From positions 86,488,501 through 86,552,500 of the forward strand of contig CM066727.1 in NCBI GenBank assembly GCA_033961575.1: 64,000 bases of DNA. The letters run 5' to 3'. This document shows, piece after piece, positions 1 to 14,840 of the stretch. Within the stretch, counting starts at the first letter, position 1, and the number at the start of each line of letters is the position of its first letter. The notes beneath the pieces were generated by a model. The model had not been told where the DNA came from. It did no database searches and was given only the letters and a program-made list of their open reading frames with translations. The DNA is from Aselliscus stoliczkanus. Taxonomy: Eukaryota > Chordata > Mammalia > Chiroptera > Hipposideridae. Position numbers and translations under genes: made by a program.

Positions 1-264
1 GATTTCTGTTTCAAGATAGAAAAGACAATGAGAGGATTGATTGTGAATATATAGTTTCTCTTAAAAGAGATTTAATTCAAATCATCATTGTTCCCAGCAA
101 AAAACAGAAAGAAAGGAATTCAATTGTAGACATTGGACTTAGCCAAGAGTAGCATGACTATCGAATAGGAGAAAGGGGTAACCACTAGGTATGGGAGAGG
201 AATATTTGTAGATATTGTAGTGATAAACTGAGTTACTTTGTTATATTATGTAATTCATCTGTGT

Positions 265-650
265 TATAGGTTGAATTGTGTGCCCTCTAAATTCATATAT
301 TGTAATCCTTACCCCACTATATTAGCATGTAACTTTATTTGAAGATAAGGTCACTACAAAGATAATTAACTTAAAAACAGGCAATTAGGGAGGCACTAAT
401 CCAATATGACTGTGTCCTTATAAGAGGAAATCATCAGGGCATAAACATATACGGGGAAGGCCATGTAAAGACATAGGGGTAAGATGGCCATGTACAAGCC
501 AAGGAGAGAGGCCTCAGGAAAAAACAATCCTGCATATACCTGAGCTCAGGCTTCTAGCCTCCAGAATAATGAGAAAATAAATTTCTTTTGTTTAAGTCAG
601 AGTCACTAGTATTGGAATCACATTTTTTTTTCTTTTTTAGCAGAACATAG
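265..650 (+). mobile_element. MLT1-type (ERVL-MaLR) solitary LTR
   Basis: The stretch follows the MLT1 LTR layout: a start like GTTGAATTGTGTGCCC, then 'cctaatccaatatgactgtg', 'gtccttataagaggaaat', 'ggccatgtaaagacat', 'gccaaggagagaggcctcag', and an end reading 'cttctagcctccagaat' followed by AATAAATTTCTTTTGTTTAAG, which carries the LTR polyadenylation signal. It is an old, diverged solitary LTR with no internal retroviral genes beside it. The family call rests on remembered consensus, not a search. Confidence 0.75.
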
Positions 651-1084
651 GATGATATCCAGATATCACTGAAAGCCACTTGGAGTAGTGATTATGGGTT
701 GAGACTGAGATCAACATCTCAGTCGTGTACTTTCAGGTGCTATTGGGGTCTTGATGAGCAGATATGACAAGTATTCCGGGGGATAAGAAAACATGCTTGC
801 TTTGGTAAATGTGTGTTGAAAGGAGGAAGTGTAGTTTAAACTGGACAATAAAATGGAGAAAGATTATGACGCTTGGGAAATGGGGTCAACACACTAGAGG
901 TCCCCATGTGAGAGAAAACCTGAGTAGGAGTAATTTTGTGAAAATGTAAGAAGAAAAAGACATCGTAATAACAGGGTGTTTCTTTTCATTATTTATGTTA
1001 GTGACACTATTTCAGATAAACCCTAGCTGTGCTGTGTTATCCTAAAGAATTTGAGCATAAGACATCGATTGAACAAAATTAACT

Positions 1085-1245
1085 GACAGCTGTTCCATTT
1101 TCTAGCTGTGTAATTTTGTCGTATTATAAAGTTTTTGGAACCTCTGTTTATGTCATTTGTTAAATTGGTAAATAAACTATAATTAGCAGTTATTGTGGAG
1201 ATTAAATAAGAAAATATATATAAATCTATAAGTACACAGTCATAT
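1085..1245 (+). repeat. MIR SINE remnant
   Basis: The order 'tagctgtgtaattttg', 'gaacctctgtttatgtcatt', 'gttaaattggtaaataa', 'gtggagattaaataag' matches the MIR core and 3' half (…tagctgtgtgacctt…cctcagtttcctcatctgtaaaat…gaggattaaatgag…). It is an old and diverged copy. Confidence 0.65.
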
Positions 1246-2344
1246 TTAAGACAAACTTAATTTCCCCAACCTGGACCTCAGGTACAAATCGGGGAACTAA
1301 TTATCTGTTTATGATATGTTTTCATTACTTGTCCATACAATACATTTAATTATTATTGACATATTAGAGGAGAAATTATATTTTGCAAATGCTTTATGTC
1401 TCACAGACACATATGTACATACACATATTTGCATGGACATATATACATGTATGTATATACAATAAAAACGGGATGTGTGGCTAATAAGGATAAATATAAA
1501 ACAGGATTTGGAGGGTTTCAGCTACCACTTGACTAAGGTATCATATGAAATCACTGGATTTCCTCTTAAACCTCAGTCATTCTCTGAGTATATTCTCTGG
1601 GCAACCTTGACCTAGAGGATTGAGGCAGTATGTGACAGTAACATTGTGACTCAGGTATGTACACCTGCTGCTTTCTGATGCAGGAGATTTTAAGGACTAC
1701 ACTGACATTCACCCCTCTAAATGGAGTAAGTTGTTGAATTGATTAACTCCCATCATAAAATAGATTCTTTAGTTGCTTGCTATCCCAGTCCAGGGGGACT
1801 TGAGACCAGGAAGGAAGTGAGGGTCCAGAGGGCTCCATGGATGATGGAGAACCACTGCTAGTGCACAAAGCAAGAACAATGAAATCAGAAATTCCACAAT
1901 ATTTATCTGCAGGTGGAAACCAACATCTACATGTGTGAGTCAGGGATCTCTCTGATAGAAAATCAGGGGGGCAATTGAATAATTGTAGATGCTTCAGGCT
2001 CATTAACATGTGAAACTCAATACTTACCATGTTCTTATTTGTAAGATATCTGTATTTTGACCTTCTTCATTAGCAACCACAGCGACATCCTTCTGGCATT
2101 TGACCCTGGAAGAGGAGAGACCTCTGCATGTTATTTTTAGAATATACCACTTGTTTCAGTTTGGTGGGCTAGGGAGGACACACCCAGGGGATCTTTGGGG
2201 CTTCATGACAGGTAGGACTGAAAATTGTGCCCAAGACTGGGGTCTCATGGCTTCTTTCTCTATCCCTAGATTTGCCTGCTTAGTGCTTGGACTGCCTGTG
2301 ACTGAAAACCCAGGGAAAGACACCTGGCAACTGAGTTATTGACA

Positions 2345-6986
<4,642 letters not shown>

Positions 6987-8300
6987 AGAGAAAATCATGA
7001 GTGCCTTCAGTAAATATTCTGACCTGAGATGACATGGCATTATACACATAATGAAGGTGGAAGAAACACCAATCATATCTTTAGCACTAAAACACACCAG
7101 AGAACTCACACATTAAAGAAACACTAGGGCCAGCCGAGTGGCTCAGTTGGTTAAATGTTTGCTTAAGAATGTGAGCTCTGAGCAACAGGGTTGCTGGTTT
7201 GACTCCCACATGGGCCAGTGAGCTTCACCTGTACTGTGCCCAAGCTGAGCTGCCAACAGGTGGCAGGATGGCTCAGCTGGTAAGAGCATGTGCTCCTAAT
7301 GACAAGATTGCCTGTTTGATGGTGGGCTATGCCACCTGTGGCTGGGACTGAACTTGGCACCTTGAGCTGAGCTGCTGCCCAGATGTCTCAATGGATAGAG
7401 TGTTCGCTCTTAACAGCAAGGTTGCTGGTTCAATTCCCGCATGAAAACAAAAACAAAAACAAAAAACACAGTAAGCAGTATGGATGAGCTTTCCATCATA
7501 TTCCTCAGTCCCGAAAAGCATTTTATATGTGAGTGGATCCATGTGTATGCCATCTATGTCAGAGCCTTTAGTCATTGGCCTAATCTTAGTTCATATGGCA
7601 GATCTCACACAGATGTTTTCAGCAATGGCTCTAAACTTTAAAGATACTATATGACGTGTGTAGGGGGAAATCCATAATTCTTTATTTATAATTATTGGTA
7701 AAATGAACATACTTCACATGGGAGAACCCCTAGATCTGTAATCACTGTGAACAAACATTCAGCCAAGTACCAGGCTTGGTGTGCAGAAGAAAACTTGAAA
7801 GAATAAACACTAGAACAGGAAATCAGAAGATGAAGCCTCTCAATGAATGCCAAATACTTCTTACAAATACGAATAATTCATCCCAGCCAAGTTATTCAAA
7901 ATCATGAGAAATCCTTTATTTGCAGAGAAATACTTGTATCTGTGTGGATTCAGACTGTACAAAACACTGTGTCAGGAAGGGAAGTCCTTCATTTATCCCT
8001 TATTTCTCAGTCAACTGTAAGGTTCTCACATGGGGGAGCTAGTAATCCTAAAATCGATGTGGAAAAAATCCAGCTAGATGTATCACAAAATGTGAGTGTG
8101 AGTGTGTGCGAGCATGTGTGTAAACTTGCAAAAGAATCCTTTATCACGCAATTCAGCAAATGCTTGAGATTTTTGAGGAAATACCTATTTATAAAAGTTG
8201 TGGTGTGACATGTAGGAGAAAAAAGTGATCTAGCAATACTGAATGTAGAATTTTGTAAGAAACTAAACTTTAAAAATATTGAAACAATAAAACCTGTTGC
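6987..8300 (+). pseudogene. ZNF705-like: 3' UTR with decayed extra zinc fingers
   Basis: Beyond the stop codon the sequence still reads as broken C2H2 fingers: 'KTHQRTHTLKKH'-like text near 7090-7120, 'RAFSHWPNLSS' near 7558-7600, and 'CNHCEQTFSQ' near 7739-7770. These are separated by stops, frameshifts and an inserted composite SINE (7127-7465). The ancestral finger exon was therefore longer. An AATAAA at 8286-8291 could be the polyadenylation signal of the present gene, which would make these relics part of its 3' UTR. Confidence 0.6.
7127..7465 (+). mobile_element. Composite SINE with three tRNA-like units
   Basis: One insertion holds three successive tRNA-like modules. Unit 1 (from 7127) has A box TGGCTCAGTTGG and B box GTTGCTGGTTTGACTCCC. 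Unit 2 (about 7262-7340) has TGGCTCAGCTGG and a decayed B box GATTGCCTGTTTGATGG. Unit 3 (about 7375-7442) has TGTCTCAATGGA and a near-perfect B box GTTGCTGGTTCAATTCC. It ends in an (AAAAAC)n tail. The same module order occurs in reverse at 21180-21520, so it is a real family and not three chance insertions. Confidence 0.8.
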
Positions 8301-9194
8301 TAAAAAAGTTAAATGTTGTATGTAGTTTTGTACACATAAATTCACGTCTGAACTCCTCTGTGTGTGGGCAGAGATCCAGACCTGAGGTACGCACAATCCT
8401 TTCTTTAACACCTCTTTCTACATACGTTAGCTTCCCTCATTCCATTCATCTCCCTTCAAGCGCTGGTGCTGACACAACTGTCATGTTCAGCCCCACGTGC
8501 CAGATGTCTCAGGGTCATTACCCTGGTCAGGTAAGGTAATGGGGCCAGTATCAAAGATATCTAGTCTAAAATTTTTCATGGTCCCTCAGCCTATGTCTCT
8601 GCCACTGCAAGCAACCGGGGTCCATAGAGGCAGGTAACTCTGCCTAACCAGCCCACAGGAAGCTCCTTGAATTTTGTCCCAAAATCTCTGAATGGGGGGA
8701 GAAGTGAATTTCATTACCATCCTGATTTCTGCACCCATAAATCACCCAGATTGGACCACAGCTGTTCTTTCCTCACAGCAGCCCCCAAAATAAAGCTTAG
8801 TAAGATAAAAACCCTAACCCTATCAGCCACCACATAAGCTGTTTTTTAATAATTAATGCAATCTGCTTTCTCTAAGCAAAATGAAGATAATTTTGTCCTC
8901 AGGGATAGAAATGTCCTTCAATATTGAACACAGTACTGAACCTAACCATCAAGGGGAAATGCTTCCAAGAGATCCATTGGGCTGACCTGTGCTCTTGCCA
9001 AAATAGCTCACTTCACAAACTATGGGCCTAAGACTAAATAAATGAATATATCCCTGGTTAAAATGAATATAGCATTATTTTTATTTTTTAATTTCCATAA
9101 AAGAGTCCACAGTAGAGTCAGGGTGGAAAAATATCAAGTCAGAATTATATGAACTCTTATCTGGTGGTTTAGCCAGAAACCACCACCTCTATTG
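8301..9194. other. Spacer between zinc-finger gene and duplication
   Basis: No gene, RNA or recognisable repeat found. This spacer is single-copy within the window; the tandem duplication begins at its right edge. Confidence 0.5.
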
Positions 9195-9344
9195 TGATGT
9201 GTCTCCAGGAAAGAAAGAGCAGGTCCAGAGGCCTGCTGGGGGTAAGGGCCATGCTGGAACTGGGACTCCCTAGATTGACATACATAGTCCCTTCTCAGGA
9301 GTTCAGGTTTCATTGGGATTTACGTATATCACCCTAGGCATGTA

Positions 9345-9417
9345 TTGGGTTGTTGGAAAAGTCATGATGCATTTTTACAATGAAAAAAAGTACGTCATGA
9401 CTTTTCCGACAACCCAA
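9345..9417. mobile_element. 73-bp palindromic mariner MITE (MADE1-like)
   Basis: Ends TTGGGTTGT and ACAACCCAA; the inverted arms (GGAAAAGTCATGA and TCATGACTTTTCC) leave only a short AT-rich loop, and TA is duplicated on both sides (9343-9344, 9418-9419). This is the layout of human MADE1, the MITE of Hsmar1. The paralogous position in unit 2 (about 19835) has a single TA and no insert, so the element and its target duplication are defined exactly. There is no coding capacity. Confidence 0.88.
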
Positions 9418-10397
9418 TATGCCAGGCATGTGTAGTGAGACCATGGGAGCTCAGGGATGACAAGGTATAAGTATCTGAGCATAGGGTGGCATCATCTCAC
9501 AGCAAGCTTTATTTGGGTGGCACATTGATAGCTTGACTGAGTGGAAAAGTGCCTCACAGGATAATGTCTTCCATTGACAACAATGTGGGGTCACCACTTA
9601 GCAAGCTAGGATGGCAATGAAACTCCTAAGAGGAGAGGGTTTGGGGTGGGGCTCAGTTGTGGAAATGATCTCTCAACAGCAAGGTACAGAGTCTCTAAGT
9701 CAGAGAATTACAAATGGATAGCAGGATCTTAAATGCATTTATAATGATAGTTGACCCTACTTATGGCTAGCAAACTTTGGGTGAAGATTCACAAGTTATG
9801 CCAACTAAACAGGCTATAAATGACTTACCATTTACTAATTTAGGCTGCGTTTAAAACAATTCAGTGTGGAAAAAACTGACATTGGTAACAATGGCCAATG
9901 ATATCGGTGAGCTGAAGGCCCTGTCTGCTATGAAGTAAATAACAGAGCTCCCATAAGTGTTACCATCTTTTTGACTCAACTATAAACCACGATTGATCAT
10001 TACAAATGATTTGTCTTCACATTCACCCCTCCAAAGCTTTGACACCACCTGTATACTTCCTCTCAGTTGGCCACACCCTCCTCCCAAAGTTGCAATAGAA
10101 GCAGTAGAAGCCTTTAGTGCTTTACCCTCCCAACATGGCCTGTATTTCTGATCCTTCAGCAGCCTAACTGCACCTTCCCAGGACCTCTCAATCACTGCCC
10201 TTCCCTGGAGCAGTGCCTAACTAGTAGGACTGCAGAATCTGCAAAGGATCCAGCCTCTTCCTCCAACATTTCTTGAAACTGATGACTCTCTGAAAGCTCC
10301 AAAAAAAAGAATCACAGAGGCTAATCCAACCAAAAACCAATCAGTCAATCAATTAATCAATCCATTTTAAGATCGCTCCCTTTAGAAATGTCATCCT

Positions 10398-10501
10398 TGG
10401 GCAGGCCTAGTGGCCCAGTGATTAAGAACTGGCTTGAGACGCCAGCGGCCCGGGTTCGGATCCCACATATGAGGGCCAGTGACATTGCCCTCTAAAAAAA
10501 A
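10398..10501 (+). mobile_element. tRNA-derived SINE, unit 1 only
   Basis: Starts GGGCAGGCCTAGTGGCCCAG, has a B box CGGGTTCGGATCCC, and ends 'cagtgacattgccctct' plus an A tail. Flanking duplications AGAAATGTCATCCTT and AGAAATGTCATTCTT differ by one base. The matching place in unit 2 (about 21988) has one copy of the target and no SINE, so it inserted after the tandem duplication or was absent from the template of unit 2. Confidence 0.9.
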
Positions 10502-11392
10502 GAGAAATGTCATTCTTAAAAAAGTCAATGAAAAATATGTTTCAAAATGGAGTGTAGAATATATTACTCCCAGAATTTAAAACCAGTATCTAGGAGGCAC
10601 ACTTCTGTCATGTGCCTGCCCTTTTGTGAAAGGAGAGATGGAACTCTGAAATAGGTGTACAAAGGGAGACACAGGTAAATGAAAATAGATAATCCAATCT
10701 TAATCATGAATGTCTGAACCAAATCATGAAATCTTTAATCTCAATGCAAATAGAAGCAGATTTAAAATAATAGCATAAATACAATTAGTAAACAATGCAA
10801 GAAAATTTCATTGATTCCCTTATTGTCTCATTTGATATATTTCCAACATTAGAGAAACTATTTCCCAGGTCAATTTAGATTACAACTGATCAATAAAATT
10901 GTATACACTTAAGGTACACAATCTGGTGATCCACTCTAGTCATCCTTTGTGAAATGATCACCACAATCAAGGCCATTAACACATCCATCACATTGCCTCA
11001 CATACCTTTGTGTTTATGTGTCACAGGAAATCGTAAGACATACTGTACTAGCACCACATTAGAAAGTCCACAACTGAAATTCTTACTACTAGGAATTTAT
11101 AGTGGAAATATGTTGAAAGTAAGAGTTTCCGCATTTTATACATTGATAAAATTAGCCATAATTACTAAGAAAAGAATAGAAATGCAGACCCCAAATCACT
11201 AACAAACTTCAGTGCATTAAAGAAAGATGAACAAAAGAGGAGCCTATGCCTGCTTCTTTTCTACACTACAGCACCCAATGCCAGGGCCCTGAGGCTGAAG
11301 AATTGACTATGCTGAGCACTACTGGAAATATACCCTGACATTTTCTGTTTGGGCTGGTGATATGATTGTCTGCATAGAAAATTCTAATCATC

Positions 11393-12178
11393 AGAGATAT
11401 GCAAATAAAAACCACAATGAGATATCACCTCACACCAGCTAGAGTGGATATCATGAACAAGACAAATAAAAACAAGTGTTGGAGAGGCTGTGGAGAAAAA
11501 GGAACCCTCATACACCATTGGTGGGGATGCAGATTGATTCAGCCACTATGGAAGGCAGTTGGGAGGTTCCTAAAAAAATTAAGAATAGAATTACCATATG
11601 ACCCAGCAATCCCTCTCCTGGGTATCTACCCCCCAAAATTGAAAACCTTTATCTTTAAAGATATATGTGCTCCAATGTTTCATTGCATCTTTATTTACCG
11701 TGGCCAAGACATGGAAACAACCAAAGTGTATCTTGATAGATGATTGGATAAAGATGTGGTGTATATACATAATGGAATACTATGCTGCTATAAGAAAAGA
11801 TGAAACAGTGCCAGCGGTGACAACATGGATGCATCTTGAGATTATTATGCTAAGCGAAATATGTCAGACAGAAAAAGTTGAGAATCATATGATTTCACTG
11901 ATATGTGGGATATAAAACAAAACAAAATAACAAGACAAATAAATGAAGAAACAAAAATTCATAGACACAGACAATAATAATTTTAGTGGTTACCAGAGGA
12001 TAAGGAGGAAGGGGGTTGGTAGATGAGGGTAAAAAGGGTTAAATGTATGGTACTGGAAAGAGACTCTGGGAAGTGAACACATACGTGATACACAGATAAT
12101 GGATTACAGAATTACATACCTGAAACCTTTGTAACTTTACTAACAATTGTCACCCCAATACTCTTAAAAAAAAAAAAA
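11393..12178 (+). mobile_element. 5'-truncated LINE-1, unit 1 only
   Basis: The 3' end of ORF2 is readable, including [18 protein letters not shown] and [14 protein letters not shown], typical of the L1 ORF2 C-terminus, followed by a 3' UTR and a poly(A) run at about 12166-12178. Weak flanking similarity (GAAAATTC/GAAAATCC) suggests a target duplication. Unit 2 lacks it at about 24,632, so it is a private insertion. ORF2 is truncated and broken and cannot make functional protein. Confidence 0.9.
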
Positions 12179-12299
12179 GAAAATCCATTCAAAGGGAAAA
12201 AAAGTCTTTTACTCTTCGAATTCACAATTGCTTAAAAAACAAAAAGAACTGAATCTATGATGAATCTACCAAAATATATGACAATCCTACACAATTTCA

Positions 12300-12530
12300 A
12301 TAAATTGATATAGAGTTTAGAAGGGTGGAAGGATGGGCCAAAAGGTCAAAGGGAAGAGAGTCAATTATATTGAGAGTCAATGTAAAGTAAGAGATGCCTA
12401 CTAGAATAAATCGGGTGATTGCCTTGTGAGGTATAAAAATGGCAAATCAGTATGTTGTTGACCTGAAACTAACATAACCAATATTATACTGAATGTCAAT
12501 TCAACCTAAATGGAAAACACACACACGTAA
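12300..12530 (+). mobile_element. Older LINE-1 3' end shared by both units
   Basis: 'ttgtgaggtataaaaatggc' and 'ttgttgacctgaaactaaca' match L1 3'-UTR ends. The same text, diverged, lies at about 24830-25070 in unit 2, so this insertion predates the tandem duplication. Confidence 0.6.
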
Positions 12531-13141
12531 TTGAGAAAGGGATTACTGACAATACACTCATCTCCAAATAGTTTGTCATATTCAATCTATGGCAGGCTTA
12601 CAGAGTTTTATGAAAAACACTTAAGACACACTAAATTTAAATGATATCACCTATCAATAGGTAGCAGTTAACACATATCCAGAGTTGGGGGAAACAAATT
12701 GAAAAAACACGTTTAATACCATTCGAAATCACAACCGATTTTATCGGAAAAGATGAGGGTAAAATAGAACGATTATTAATGAAAAAGATACAACCAAAAT
12801 TTGTCAAATTACCATGGCAAAAGCGGTATTTGTTTATTCAGACAGAGTCTGGAACAATCAGTCTTGGGAAGGTTGTCCTGAGAGTGAAGAGTACCGCCTG
12901 GTCCAGGCACAAGGCTGGACAAGGGCCATTAGGGGCAGGAAAAGTGAGCTGGGAGCAGGCAGCGCCAGGGTGCCTGGGAGCCCAGGCTGAGACCACACAC
13001 AGCTGAGGGGAAATCCCGGTGGTGCCTGGCTGCCCAGGGATGAAGGTCCAGGACAGATGGGGGGAGGGGCCAGGGCTACAGGGCTCACCATGGGGGCTGA
13101 TTCATCAATACTAAATGAAATGCAAATAAAAAAGGCTCTGG

Positions 13142-13250
13142 GGGCCGGCGAGTGCCGCGGTGGTTAAGCGCTGGCTTGGATCCGGTTCAGGTCCCACATA
13201 TGAGGGCCTGTGACACTGCTTTCAAAAAAAAAAGAAAAGAAAAGAAAAAC
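13142..13250 (+). mobile_element. Internally deleted tRNA-derived SINE (shared)
   Basis: Begins GGGGGCCGGCGAGTGCCGCGG and continues to 'catatgagggcctgtgacac' plus an A-rich tail, but lacks about 15 bp of the usual middle ('gggaagccagcggcccc'). The same deletion is present at 25692-25800 in unit 2, so insertion and deletion predate the duplication. Confidence 0.85.
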
Positions 13251-14220
13251 GGCTCTGGGATTTCAAATATATGCAAATCATAAACTGCAGACACCACCCA
13301 GTGGGGCAACACTATTGAAAATAAGCCATGTCCCCACCTGTGCCAGCACCAGTGTTGGGGAAGAGATTCAAGCGCAAGTTATTTGTTGAATTGCTTTGGA
13401 GGACAGGGTGGCCCCGGACAGAAGTAGGAAAAGCCGGAATGGGGTGTTTCGCAGTTCAGATCCTATATGTATCTAAACAGAAACAAAGACATGTGCCTCA
13501 AACTGTCCCTGGCCAGGTGGCTAGTAGGAGAGAAATGGTAGAAAGAATCCAAACATGGAGCAATAGGAAGCGGCTTAACTAGGAAGTCCCAGTTCATCCA
13601 CATCAACCCACAGGAAAGGACTGTGGCATAGAGCTTGAATGACATAGAGCTCCATGTGTCCACATGGAGACTTCTCAGGGACAATGGCTTGAGTGAGCAG
13701 ACCAAGGGCAAAATAAGCCAGCCCCCAAAGGACCAATATTGTGGGATTCCTTTCTGATAACTGCTAGAGCAGACGGCTTCCGAGAGACGGGAAAGAGAAT
13801 GGCGGCAGAAGAAGAATGGAATGGAAGAAGAGTTAGTGTTTAATATTAGGAAACGGAGTTGCACTAGTAAAAAATTAAAAGCCCAGGAGGTGGACGATTG
13901 TGATGGTTGTTCCATAATGTGAATATGCTAGAAGCCCAAGATCTGTATATGTCAATGCATTAGGAAAGGGCATTTCATCTCATATGAATCTTACCGCACT
14001 GAAACACCATCAAGGAAAACGACATACATACAGATATTTACTTTTCTTACAGAAATTACATATTTGAAAAATGTATTTTCACATGGGTCCCTATAACGTG
14101 AAAAACGCCTAAAACTGCTAAACGACCAAGGACAGCACATTTCTGCAAAGCCTGCTACCATCCATGGAGATTATGCTAATCGAATGTTTACCTTCTAAAG
14201 GACATGTGACCGTGAAACAG

Positions 14221-14228
14221 CATAAAAG
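14221..14228 (+). promoter_or_regulatory. FAM90A: TATA-like box of FAM90A copy 1
   Basis: CATAAAAG, preserved at 26771-26778 in copy 2. Placement upstream of the 5'-UTR exon is the only functional evidence. Confidence 0.45.
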
Positions 14229-14249
14229 TTGATGAGGACCAGAAAGTCC

Positions 14250-14364
14250 CTCAGTGACCCTTGCTCAGTCGCCTTGGAAGCTGCATCGCCGACAGTGAAG
14301 CTTGTCCAGCACCAACCTGCCTGAGAACCTGCTGACACACAGGAGGAGCACAGCTGAGTTTCAG
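14250..14364 (+). other. FAM90A: Non-coding first exon of FAM90A copy 1 (left end approximate)
   Basis: A donor TCAG|GTGAGT at 14365 and a matching acceptor at 14781 define the intron; the start is placed from the TATA-like box. There is no in-frame ATG that would extend the protein; translation starts in exon 2. Confidence 0.5.
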
Positions 14365-14840
14365 GTGAGTGTCCTTTGAATTTGGTCCTTAGATAAAATC
14401 TCAGAGAAAGGAGACACTAGGAAGTCTAGGTAGTGATGTGGCTTTAGGCAGGCGGCAGGGTAGGGATCCTTCCACTTTCTTAGTATATCTCCGCAGAGAG
14501 ACGGACTAGCTCTGTTTGTGTTTTGTATGAATAGCTCATCTTTACTGCAAGAGTAATTTCAAAGGAAATGGACCTGAAACTGTGACTTGTGTGGGCTGGT
14601 GGGTGAACAGTTAGGGCAACTTGGTGGGTTTGGCTATGGGCATTTAAAGCCAAATTAATGGATTCGTTCAGAATTACTACAGATATATTCTGCGCTTTTC
14701 CCTTATGGTCACTAGGTCGCCTATGGACACTGGGATTTGTGTCTGTGTGAATTTGAAAGATGTCTTTCAATTTACCCTCAGGTATTCCCCAAATCCATAG
14801 CTGAAAGAGAGGGACCTGAAGCTCCAAGGAGGTGTTTCTG

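Larger units (their letters stand above)
1..2340. other. Intergenic stretch upstream of the zinc-finger gene
   Basis: Apart from the MLT1-type LTR and a MIR remnant, I see no supported gene in this stretch. The open frames here are short, without recognisable domains, and look like chance. The 5' untranslated exon and promoter of the KRAB zinc-finger gene probably lie towards the right end, but nothing fixes their position. Confidence 0.6.
12850..14250 (+). promoter_or_regulatory. FAM90A: Upstream flank and probable promoter of FAM90A copy 1
   Basis: The block is nearly identical to 25400-26800 upstream of copy 2. It holds a GC-rich stretch (12,880-13,090), a truncated SINE (13142-13230) and unrecognised sequence with short open frames on both strands that are not kept in both copies. 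A TATA-like CATAAAAG lies at 14221-14228, about 140 bp before the first donor site, so transcription probably starts near 14250. Promoter function is inferred from position and the TATA-like box. Confidence 0.45.

Noticed and set aside
8805..8825. CCCTAACCC as a telomere-like repeat
   Set aside because: Only one and a half units; no array.
13463..13915. 150-aa minus-strand open frame upstream of FAM90A copy 1
   Set aside because: In unit 2 the frame is shortened to 82 aa by a small change, despite about 99% DNA identity, and no domain is recognisable.
14177..14187. TAATCGAATGT in the FAM90A promoter as a DUX-type homeodomain site
   Set aside because: Only 8 of 11 positions fit the TAAYYYAATCA pattern and the AATCA half is lost; a chance match is likely.
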